Source: Candidatus Altarchaeales archaeon | GTDB taxonomy: Archaea; Altiarchaeota; Altiarchaeia; IMC4; QMZM01 | NCBI GenBank assembly: GCA_003663115.1 | Contig: QMZJ01000099.1 | Coordinates: 1-5,014 of the forward strand | Direction of reading: 5' to 3' | Length of the DNA: 5,014 nucleotides | Shown: piece after piece, positions 1-4,869 of the stretch | Numbering within the stretch: position 1 is the first letter of the stretch | How the letters are laid out: each line of letters opens with the position of its first letter | Position numbers and translations under genes: made by a program | Notes under the pieces: model-generated | Database searches by the model: none | Seen by the model: only the letters and a program-made list of their open reading frames with translations | What the model was told of the DNA's origin: nothing

Positions 1-58
1 AGAGGATTTCTTCCATCTTATTCTTCGTACCAGACTGGACGATTCTCTGAGCCTGCAT
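1..58 (-). CDS. N-terminal fragment of an unidentified protein, cut by the window edge
   Basis: This is a 5'-partial-only view of a gene: 19 codons from an ATG at 58-56, reading MQAQRIVQSG and continuing with a lysine/glutamate-rich stretch (KNKMEEIL) to the window edge without a stop. The start is well supported. A perfect GGAGGT Shine-Dalgarno lies 9 bases upstream, and an in-frame TAG (the stop of the preceding winged-helix gene) sits one codon before the ATG, so translation cannot begin earlier in this frame. The gene follows the winged-helix gene by only three bases and is almost certainly in the same transcript, with its ribosome binding site inside the end of that gene. Nineteen residues are too few to assign a family. 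The only inference is that it is translated independently and probably efficiently. Confidence 0.75.
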   Translation of the reverse strand, partial: MQAQRIVQSGTKNKMEEIL

Positions 59-61
59 TCT

Positions 62-595
62 CTATGAACCTCCAAGGGGATCGCGGTTGATGGTAGATAT
101 TTTCTTTCTCTGTCTCGCGGTAGAGACTAAGGAATTCCAGGCGAATGCGATCCTCTCAAGATAGTTAGTGAACGTTAGGGATTCGGAAAGGATAAGTGAA
201 CGACCACTCTTTAATCTTCCCTCAAGCTCTCTCTCCCGCTTGATAAGACCAAATCGGACAAGTTTCGGGATTATTTTATTCTCGAGGGTTGACCTCGAGT
301 ACCTTTTCTCCCTTAGGAATTCAGAGATCTCCCTCTTTGTTATGGCGTCCTTCTCGAGCACAAGCCTCAGGAAGTCCGATGCAACTTTAAAGTATGTTGG
401 CTGATACCTTCTGGGGAAAATAAAGTCAGTCACATCCTCCACCCCCCAGATCACTGTCTTATCCAAACCGCCCTTCTCCCGGATCTCCTTTCCATAATGC
501 CTGGGGATCCACATGCTTTCATCTGCCGGTATCCCCCTCGTTGGGGGGAGCTTTGGATCCGGATTTCCCGGTTTTTTCCTGTTGGTAACTGCCAT
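62..595 (-). CDS. Winged helix-turn-helix DNA-binding protein, uncharacterised archaeal family
   Basis: A 177-residue, strongly basic protein of unknown specific function that probably binds DNA. Residues 1-55 are proline- and lysine-rich and look unstructured. Residues about 65-135 resemble a winged helix: a first helix (VASDFLRLV, 71-79), a second (ITKREISEFLREK), a recognition-type helix beginning SRSTLENKIIPKL (100-112), then GLIKRER and a basic wing (about 116-135). Residues 141-157 form a C-terminal helix with F142, L146, R148, I149, A150 and W153, matching in register the C-terminus of the small protein at 4400-4777. The tail (161-177) is basic and probably disordered. The gene starts one base after the aminotransferase stop, with only a weak GAGG about 15 bases upstream, so it is probably translationally coupled. 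The ATG at 595 is the only start that fits this close packing. The target is unknown: a transcription regulator and a replication- or element-associated protein are both possible. Confidence 0.75.
   Translation of the reverse strand: MAVTNRKKPGNPDPKLPPTRGIPADESMWIPRHYGKEIREKGGLDKTVIWGVEDVTDFIFPRRYQPTYFKVASDFLRLVLEKDAITKREISEFLREKRYSRSTLENKIIPKLVRFGLIKRERELEGRLKSGRSLILSESLTFTNYLERIAFAWNSLVSTARQRKKISTINRDPLGGS
68..73 (-). promoter_or_regulatory. Strong Shine-Dalgarno (GGAGGT) for the leftmost gene
   Basis: On the minus strand GGAGGT is followed by nine bases and then ATG (58-56). The site lies inside the last codons (LGGS) of the upstream winged-helix gene. It is the only canonical ribosome binding site at a gene start in this window, and it decides the start of the partial gene. 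Confidence 0.8.
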
Positions 596-596
596 T

Positions 597-1730
597 TTAT
601 AGCTCTATATCCTCTACCGCGCTGAGAAATTGATCCGCATGCTTCTTTTCGATTATCAGCGGAGGTAGAACCCTTACCGTATTCCCGGAATATATCGTGA
701 GGATCCCCTTCTCGATCAGATCCAGAACGGATCTTTTTCCATCTGACACATCAATTCCGATCATCAGGCCCTTCCCCCTAACACTTAAATTTCTCTCTCT
801 CAATTCCCTTAGGAGGTAGCTTCCGAGTCTTTCGGAATTTTTCACGAGTTTTTTCTCCATTATCACCCTAACAACGGTCTTTGCGACCGCACACGCCAGT
901 GGGTTGCCTATGAAGGTTCCTCCGTGTTCACCGGGCTCGAAATCATTACAGCTAAAGAGAGTCGCCCCTATCGGAAAACCCCCACCCAGGCCCTTGGCCA
1001 GACAGAGGATATCTGGCTCGATTCCCGAGTGTTGAAAGGCAAACATCTTTCCCGTCCTTCCAAAACCGGTTTGAATCTCATCCAAGATTAATAGAACTTC
1101 TCTCTCCTCTGTCAGTTCGCGAACCTCTTTCAAATAATTATCATCCGGGATAATAACACCGGACTCACCCTGAATCGGCTCTACGATAACTGCGGCGGTT
1201 TTATCCGTAATCGACCTCTCCAACGCATCTACATCATTGTATTCCACGAACTTCATTTCGGGCACGAGGGGTAGAAATGGTTTTCTGTATCTCTCGCCCC
1301 ACGTTAGACTTAGAGCTCCTAGGGTTCTGCCGTGGAAGGCATTCTTCATTGCTATTATCTCCCTCTTTCCAGTGGTTTTTCTCGCCAGTTTGATTGCAGT
1401 TTCTACCGCCCCTGTACCATCATTTGTTATAAATGCCCTCTTTAAACCGGTAATCTTCACCAGTAACTGAGCCAATTCTAATTGGGGTATAGTATAGAAC
1501 CAATTTGATGTATGTATCAGGATTTTAGATTGCTCCCTTATCGTTTTAACAACCTCCGGATGACAATGGCCCAACGAATTTACAGCGATCCCGGCAAACA
1601 TATCGAGGTATCTTTTATCATTTACATCATAGAGATACATTCCTTTTCCCTTTTTTATCGCCACCGGAAGCCTATTGAATGTATTGGCATATACCATTGA
1701 CTCAAGTTTTTGTATCTCATTAAGATCCAT
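597..1730 (-). CDS. argD: Class III PLP aminotransferase, acetylornithine/LysW-aminoadipate semialdehyde type (ArgD/LysJ-like)
   Basis: A cytoplasmic PLP enzyme that by family membership moves an amino group between a terminal-aldehyde amino-acid derivative and glutamate/2-oxoglutarate in arginine (ArgD) or lysine (LysJ) synthesis. The 377 residues match the usual ArgD length. Visible landmarks in order are FHGRTLG (132-138), EPIQGESG (184-191), LDEIQTGFGRTG with the pyridine-binding Asp217 (216-227), LAKGLGGGFPIGA with catalytic Lys246 (244-256), GGTFIGNPLA with Thr272 reaching the neighbouring subunit's phosphate, and a C-terminal VRVLPPL with the carboxylate-binding-type Arg353. Odd: the phosphate loop, usually NSG(T/A)EA, reads NDGTGAVE (103-110), replacing Ser by Asp104 and Glu by Gly107. 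The gene is followed after one base by the winged-helix gene and preceded by a 158-base gap, so it may have its own promoter. ArgD and LysJ cannot be separated here, and an omega-aminotransferase with another substrate (GABA, ornithine) remains possible; the symbol denotes the family. Confidence 0.85.
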   Translation of the reverse strand: MDLNEIQKLESMVYANTFNRLPVAIKKGKGMYLYDVNDKRYLDMFAGIAVNSLGHCHPEVVKTIREQSKILIHTSNWFYTIPQLELAQLLVKITGLKRAFITNDGTGAVETAIKLARKTTGKREIIAMKNAFHGRTLGALSLTWGERYRKPFLPLVPEMKFVEYNDVDALERSITDKTAAVIVEPIQGESGVIIPDDNYLKEVRELTEEREVLLILDEIQTGFGRTGKMFAFQHSGIEPDILCLAKGLGGGFPIGATLFSCNDFEPGEHGGTFIGNPLACAVAKTVVRVIMEKKLVKNSERLGSYLLRELRERNLSVRGKGLMIGIDVSDGKRSVLDLIEKGILTIYSGNTVRVLPPLIIEKKHADQFLSAVEDIEL

Positions 1731-1772
1731 TTTATCTTAAATTTGTCCTGTTCTATGTTGCAATCTTTCATA

Positions 1773-1786
1773 ATATCTATACATAT
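1773..1786 (-). promoter_or_regulatory. Possible TATA element for the ArgD-like gene
   Basis: The minus strand reads ATATGTATAGATAT here, with its centre about 49 bases upstream of the ATG at 1730. A start site roughly 26 bases downstream of the element would give a leader of about 20 bases. No clear BRE precedes it. The same 14 bases recur exactly at 2502-2515, where they cannot serve as the DUF116 promoter because they contain its start codon. This weakens the promoter reading. Confidence 0.3.
1773..1786 (-). repeat. 14-base direct repeat, copy 1
   Basis: ATATGTATAGATAT on the minus strand, identical to copy 2 at 2502-2515. The flanks are also loosely alike: GAAATT and CAAT occur upstream of both copies, with small gaps. 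It lies in the intergenic gap before the ArgD-like gene. Confidence 0.6.
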
Positions 1787-1888
1787 GCATTGAAGAAATT
1801 TCCGGTCTCTGACCTGGTGACAGATGGGCTCATGGAGGGATCTCCACCATTAGTTTGCGTGGTTACCATCAAATGTAGCAATGGTTCT

Positions 1889-2503
1889 CTATAGAATCTC
1901 TTCAAGGGTTTGTAGATTAAACTTAGTGCCTGAACATCCATTTTTTATTAGTGGCACCGCCTGATAGGAAATTTCATATCTACTCAATAATTTTATACCA
2001 AGTTGTATCTCCTCGGCACAGGCAACGCCAACTATTCCATCATAATGGTTTTTCCCTAAAATCTTTGATATACAGGAACCACCTGGAAGTACATATACAT
2101 CATATCCCTCCTCCTCGCCGATTCTACTTGCCTTATTTATAAGACAGTCATCAGAACAGTGCTGGCAGATATAGGAGGATAGCTCTGGAATAAATCTTGC
2201 CTTACACCTGCTGTCCATGTATTTCCTTGAACAGTGTGAAAGAAATAAGGCTCTATTATTGGTTCTTTCAAACCTCTCCCTCTCGGCTAAATTCTTTGTA
2301 TATACCACCATTAGATCCTCTATAATCCTTAATGCGTCAGAAACGGGAAGCCCAGTTAACTCCTGAATTTTAAATGTTTTAACCAACTTCTCCGCCACAT
2401 TTCCAATCTTTCTATGAACATTCCTTTTATCAGAGAATTTTGCAATCTCCGTGAATAAAGACTGAGATACCCTTGTAAGGTCGAAATTGAAGTTGTATGC
2501 CAT
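1889..2503 (-). CDS. DUF116 domain protein, cysteine-rich, probable metal/Fe-S binding
   Basis: A 204-residue protein of the DUF116 family (COG1852-type), whose biochemical function I do not know to be established. The N-terminal third (1-85) is mainly helical. The family core follows: a LSHCSRKYMDSRC segment (88-100), CQHCSDDC (113-120), a GYDVYVLPGGSC strand-turn (133-144), the signature VGVACAEEIQLG (158-169) and VPLIKNGCSGT (183-193). Eight cysteines (91, 100, 113, 116, 120, 144, 162, 190) are spread through this core, and the C-x2-C-x3-C at 113-120 suggests a metal or iron-sulfur site; this is inference. There is no signal peptide or clear membrane segment, so it is probably cytoplasmic. 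The ATG lies two bases after the stop of the upstream class I aminotransferase, with no Shine-Dalgarno, implying coupled translation from one mRNA. The length and MAYNFNFDL start fit the family. Confidence 0.85.
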   Translation of the reverse strand: MAYNFNFDLTRVSQSLFTEIAKFSDKRNVHRKIGNVAEKLVKTFKIQELTGLPVSDALRIIEDLMVVYTKNLAERERFERTNNRALFLSHCSRKYMDSRCKARFIPELSSYICQHCSDDCLINKASRIGEEEGYDVYVLPGGSCISKILGKNHYDGIVGVACAEEIQLGIKLLSRYEISYQAVPLIKNGCSGTKFNLQTLEEIL

Positions 2504-2515
2504 ATCTATACATAT
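2502..2515 (-). repeat. 14-base direct repeat, copy 2, spanning a gene junction
   Basis: ATATGTATAGATAT on the minus strand. It covers the last two sense codons and TAG stop of the class I aminotransferase and the AT of the DUF116 start codon. It is identical to 1773-1786. Because it is coding sequence plus start codon here, similarity to the other copy may be chance in A+T-rich DNA or a relic of duplication of this junction. Confidence 0.6.
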
Positions 2516-3651
2516 TGAATTTCAGCTATAAATTCTTTGATTATATTTACAGCCCTCTCTAATTCCTCTTCACTTGCAGAGCCATAACTTATCCTTACAC
2601 ATCCCCTGCCAGAAGAGCCGAATGAGCTTCCGGGAATTACTCCAACGCCGTTCTCCATAAGTCCATCTGCAAGCTTTAGATCATCCCCCCCGAAAAAGGG
2701 AAAGACATAAAATGCCCCGGAGGGCTTTACGAGGATAGCGTTAGTGTCTTTCATTCCCTTCATTATATGATCTCTTCGCTCTTTTAGTTCTTCGACCATC
2801 TCCTCCACATCTCTCCTGGCATCCGCCGTAAAGGCAGCAACTGCCCCGTATTGTACAAATGAAACGGCACACGACACCGTTTGTGATTGGATGAGGTTCA
2901 TCTTGTCAATTATCTCTCTATTCTGTGATGCAGCATAACCCAGTCTCCAGCCGGTCATCGAGAACTCCTTCGAGAAGCCATTCACGGTTATCGTATTTTC
3001 ATATATACTCCCCGGGCTGAAGTGTTTTCCTTCATAGATGATCTTCTCATATATCTCATCCGAGAGTATGAATGCATTCTTCCTCTCGGCAATATCAACG
3101 ATCTTCCTTATTATCTTCTCGGGATAAACCGCCCCGGTCGGATTATTCGGAGAATTTATAAAGATAAGCCTTGGGTTCGAATTTTCCAGGACGGAGAGGA
3201 AGTCATCATCGGGAATGAAGCCATTCTCTGCCTTCAGCGGGATCCACCTGACACTTCCCTCCGCCAGTTTTACTATTGACTCATAACTGACCCATGAGGG
3301 TTTCGGTATCGCAACAATATCTCTCTTCTGGACAATGCTCATTACGGCCTCAAATATTATCTGCTTTGCCCCCGTACTTATCAGGATATTCTCCAAATCT
3401 AAATTCTGGATCCCATTCTCCCTCTCCAATTTTTTTGCTATGCATTCCCTGAGCTCGGGAATCCCCTTTGTTGGGGTGTAATGAACCTTTCCTTCATCTA
3501 TCGCTTTTTTTGTTTTTTCCTTTATAACAGAGGGCGTATCAAAATCTGTCCTCCCTATCGTCAGATTTATGACCTTATTCTTCTTTGCAAGGGCCGAGTA
3601 TCTAAATGTTGCCGATTCCCCCACCTCTTTAAGCCTGGATGCGAATCTCAT
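2506..3651 (-). CDS. Class I PLP aminotransferase, aspartate aminotransferase family (subgroup I-gamma like)
   Basis: A cytoplasmic fold-type I aminotransferase of 381 residues, the normal length for this group, which typically transfers the amino group of aspartate (or aromatic/other amino acids) to 2-oxoglutarate. The core is intact: HYTPTKGIPELR (57-68) with Tyr58, STGAKQ (92-97), SPNNPTG with cofactor-contacting Asn170 (167-173), SDEIY with Asp198 and Tyr201, NGFSKEFSMTGWRLGY with Schiff-base Lys228 and phosphate-type Arg236, and VRISYG with Arg353, the usual substrate alpha-carboxylate ligand. Odd: the N-terminal substrate loop, commonly GEPDFDTP, reads GRTDFDTP (33-40), so substrate choice may differ from plain AspAT. 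The start MRFASRL is typical, and a BRE/TATA-like element sits at the right distance for an almost leaderless transcript. It heads the minus-strand run and is followed after two bases by DUF116. The exact substrate cannot be read from sequence. Confidence 0.9.
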   Translation of the reverse strand: MRFASRLKEVGESATFRYSALAKKNKVINLTIGRTDFDTPSVIKEKTKKAIDEGKVHYTPTKGIPELRECIAKKLERENGIQNLDLENILISTGAKQIIFEAVMSIVQKRDIVAIPKPSWVSYESIVKLAEGSVRWIPLKAENGFIPDDDFLSVLENSNPRLIFINSPNNPTGAVYPEKIIRKIVDIAERKNAFILSDEIYEKIIYEGKHFSPGSIYENTITVNGFSKEFSMTGWRLGYAASQNREIIDKMNLIQSQTVSCAVSFVQYGAVAAFTADARRDVEEMVEELKERRDHIMKGMKDTNAILVKPSGAFYVFPFFGGDDLKLADGLMENGVGVIPGSSFGSSGRGCVRISYGSASEEELERAVNIIKEFIAEIQYV

Positions 3652-3654
3652 TTT

Positions 3655-3668
3655 GCGAATTTTATAAG
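3655..3668 (+). promoter_or_regulatory. BRE/TATA promoter for the signal peptidase gene
   Basis: The plus strand reads GCGAAT (BRE-like) then TTTATAAG (TATA, 3661-3668). The expected start site is near 3690-3693, giving a leader of about 11-14 bases before the ATG at 3704, with no clear Shine-Dalgarno. The A+T-rich stretch at 3679-3690 is an alternative TATA box, but it is too close to the ATG for standard spacing and better suits the opposite strand. Confidence 0.6.
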
Positions 3669-3680
3669 TCTATCTACTAA

Positions 3681-3694
3681 TTAATATATTTCGG
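3681..3694 (-). promoter_or_regulatory. BRE/TATA promoter for the class I aminotransferase run
   Basis: On the minus strand CCGAAA is followed directly by TATATTAA (3688-3681). The TATA centre is about 34 bases from the ATG at 3651, so a start site about 26-27 bases downstream of it would leave a leader of only 6-8 bases. No Shine-Dalgarno lies before the ATG, which fits near-leaderless translation. It shares a 52-base intergenic space with the divergent signal peptidase promoter. Confidence 0.6.
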
Positions 3695-3703
3695 TCGATT
3701 TAA

Positions 3704-4405
3704 ATGAATTTCAAACTCGAGATCGGGGGGTGGATCCGGGATCTTGCCGAGGTGGCGATAGCGCTGACCATAATTATTGGTCTATCAAAATTGCTATTGG
3801 GTGCGCATATGCTCGTCCCCCTGGTTGCCGTTACATCGTCGAGCATGTTACATACGAGCAATGAGTGGCAGAATTGGCTTATATCCCACAACATCTCGGA
3901 AGAGGAACTAAAGGGTTTCCCCATGAAGGGGGGCTTTGCGAGGGGGGACATGATCCTAACGATAACCCCCAATAACAAAGGGGTGATTCATCCCTTCTTC
4001 TCCGATACAAAGATCGGTGACGTCATAATATATAAAAGGGATAAACTGCACAGGGGCAAAGCACCACCCATTATCCATAGAGTTGTTGGCGTGGTATGGG
4101 TTGAGGAATGGAGAATCAAGGATATCGATGGAACCCTGGATTGCCTAACAGAGAGAGATTTTGAGGACAGATACATCCCGTACGTAAAAAATTGCGTTCA
4201 TGGATTCAGCTGTCCCTATACAGATTTTCCAGAGACCGGGAGCTTTAGATTCTACATTACGAAGGGCGACAACAATCCGGGTAGCGATCAGTGTCTTAAT
4301 CTCGCCCTCCCGGTAACGGACGCTCAGTTAACAGCAAGGGGATGGATAGTGATTCCGTACGTGGGCTGGCTTAAACTGGCTCTGAATTTCCTTCTGGGTC
4401 TATGA
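3704..4405 (+). CDS. Archaeal signal peptidase I (S26B, Sec11-like) with an extended catalytic domain
   Basis: A membrane serine protease of 233 residues predicted to remove signal peptides from Sec-exported proteins on the outer face of the cytoplasmic membrane. A hydrophobic segment (about 14-43) precedes VTSSSM, in which Ser47 before Met48 is the expected nucleophile. IIHRVVG supplies His125, and TKGDNNPGSD supplies Asp189 and Asp195, six residues apart as in archaeal and eukaryotic Sec11-type enzymes. Use of His rather than Lys as general base separates it from bacterial LepB. A second hydrophobic stretch (214-233) ends the protein. Odd: Met48 to GD (81-82) is long, with Trp54 and Trp58, and His125 to Asp189 spans 64 residues against about 20 in well-studied relatives, an insert carrying Cys147, Cys164 and Cys170; Cys197 follows the last Asp. 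Extracytoplasmic disulfides are possible. It is transcribed divergently from the aminotransferase, and its 3' end overlaps the next, convergent gene by six bases. Confidence 0.88.
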   Translation: MNFKLEIGGWIRDLAEVAIALTIIIGLSKLLLGAHMLVPLVAVTSSSMLHTSNEWQNWLISHNISEEELKGFPMKGGFARGDMILTITPNNKGVIHPFFSDTKIGDVIIYKRDKLHRGKAPPIIHRVVGVVWVEEWRIKDIDGTLDCLTERDFEDRYIPYVKNCVHGFSCPYTDFPETGSFRFYITKGDNNPGSDQCLNLALPVTDAQLTARGWIVIPYVGWLKLALNFLLGL

Positions 4406-4777
4406 TCTACAATAGTCATCCCAGATCCTCGCCATCTTGGCCAGGGATTCTGAGAATCTATCCGTGAGATGGAGCTCATGTTTTCTCAGATTTTTGTTAT
4501 AGACCTTCTCTATCATCCCGGCCATCCTTAATCTTTTCAACATGTTATGATATCGGCTCTGCGTCAATCCTTTTCTGATGCAATAGCTATCCCATTCCTC
4601 CACCTTGTACGGGGATTCTGATCTCCCCCACCCCTTCACGTGGTTCAGGAATTCCTTAGCTATGGGAGCCAGTTTCGGGTCTTTCCAGAATACCCGAGTC
4701 AAGAGCTCATCCATGTTTTTGGGGGGTTCGCGTGAGATTCTTATATCCACACCCCTTCTCTCAGTTTTTAATTTCAT
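4400..4777 (-). CDS. Small winged helix-turn-helix protein, relative of the one at 62-595
   Basis: A 125-residue basic protein, uncharacterised, likely DNA-binding. After about 35 residues come a helix (IAKEFLNHV, 39-47), a second helix around EEWDSYCIRKG (60-70), a recognition-type helix LTQSRYHNMLKRL (71-83), AGMIEKV (86-92) and a short charged wing (93-102). A C-terminal helix (107-123) holds F108, L112, K114, M115, A116 and W119, in the same register as the protein at 62-595. It lacks that protein's long N-terminal and C-terminal tails. Its stop codon lies within the last bases of the convergent signal peptidase gene. The ATG at 4777 is preceded only by A+T-rich DNA without a Shine-Dalgarno. 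Because a TATATAA lies just upstream of this ATG, an internal GTG at 4750 (Val10) is a possible alternative start. It might be an autoregulator or a regulator of neighbours; nothing in the sequence decides this. Confidence 0.72.
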   Translation of the reverse strand: MKLKTERRGVDIRISREPPKNMDELLTRVFWKDPKLAPIAKEFLNHVKGWGRSESPYKVEEWDSYCIRKGLTQSRYHNMLKRLRMAGMIEKVYNKNLRKHELHLTDRFSESLAKMARIWDDYCRS

Positions 4778-4800
4778 ATTTTATATAATATGCAATAATA

Positions 4801-4818
4801 AAAATAAATAAAAAAAAA
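4801..4818 (-). terminator. T-rich terminator after Trm1
   Basis: On the minus strand a run of nine T (4818-4810) is followed by further T-rich sequence, about 50 bases beyond the Trm1 stop. Archaeal RNA polymerase terminates at such T-runs without needing a hairpin. The position, downstream of Trm1 and upstream of a same-strand gene, fits. Confidence 0.55.
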
Positions 4819-4833
4819 CAGATCAAATATACT

Positions 4834-4864
4834 TTTATTATTTTATATAACATAAAATAGTAAA
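4834..4864. repeat. A/T inverted repeat in the spacer
   Basis: TATTTTAT (4839-4846) and ATAAAATA (4852-4859) are perfect complements around a five-base centre. Four more pairs follow past one mismatch (4834-4837 with 4861-4864). It could be a weak hairpin in the Trm1 3' end or a symmetric protein site. In DNA this rich in A and T, chance is also likely. Confidence 0.45.
4841..4850 (-). promoter_or_regulatory. Possible TATA box for the small winged-helix gene
   Basis: The minus strand reads TTATATAAAA, about 68 bases upstream of the ATG at 4777, which would give a leader of around 40 bases starting close to the T-run. A second word, TATATAA, at about 4782-4788 is too near that ATG but could serve an internal start. 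The composition makes both weak. Confidence 0.3.
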
Positions 4865-4869
4865 TAAAA

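Larger units (their letters stand above)
1731..1888 (-). other. 158-base gap between DUF116 and ArgD-like genes, possible leader with small hairpins
   Basis: This is the longest non-coding stretch in the minus-strand run. It is A+T-rich near the aminotransferase start but balanced in the middle. Two short perfect hairpins lie close together: TGGAG/CTCCA (1833-1837 with 1842-1846, loop of four) and GGTC/GACC (1804-1807 with 1811-1814, loop of three, extendable by two pairs past a bulge). Neither is followed by a T-run on the minus strand, so neither looks like a terminator. I see no tRNA fold, no convincing C/D box pair and no recognisable riboswitch. It may be a leader with an internal promoter for the downstream aminotransferase, or simply a spacer. 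Confidence 0.4.
4778..4869. other. 92-base extremely A+T-rich spacer
   Basis: I count only eight G/C bases in 92, about 91% A+T. It separates the Trm1 stop from the small winged-helix gene on the same strand. It contains a T-run for termination of Trm1, at least two TATA-like words for the downstream gene and an A/T inverted repeat. No reading frame of interest is present. Confidence 0.8.

Noticed and set aside
1237..1470. Plus-strand open frames opposite the ArgD-like gene (also 1512-1700)
   Set aside because: They are antisense to a well-supported enzyme gene, have no family motifs or start signals and are explained as shadows of its codon pattern.
1802..1860. A possible tRNA or C/D box RNA in the gap, suggested by GGTCTCTGACC and neighbouring stems
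   Set aside because: No acceptor stem, anticodon loop or T-loop consensus could be assembled, and there is no properly placed C box with D box on either strand.
1777..1869. A 30-codon minus-strand frame in the 158-base gap, starting MVTTQTNGGD and ending AYV
   Set aside because: It has no Shine-Dalgarno or well-placed promoter, a low-complexity Ser/Thr/Asn composition and no recognisable motif; a frame of this length is expected by chance. Its ending in TAT GTA TAG comes from the 14-base repeat.
3022..3279. Plus-strand open frames opposite the class I aminotransferase (also 3481-3684)
   Set aside because: They lie fully inside an intact aminotransferase gene on the other strand, with no independent evidence of coding.
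3700..4176. Minus-strand frames opposite the signal peptidase gene
   Set aside because: The plus-strand protein has all catalytic boxes; the antisense frames have none and no start signals.
126..4662. GGAATTCCTTAG shared in the same sense (minus at about 127-138, plus at about 4650-4661), falling within both winged-helix genes
   Set aside because: The two copies encode unrelated positions of the proteins and centre on a palindromic octamer, so chance is the simplest explanation.
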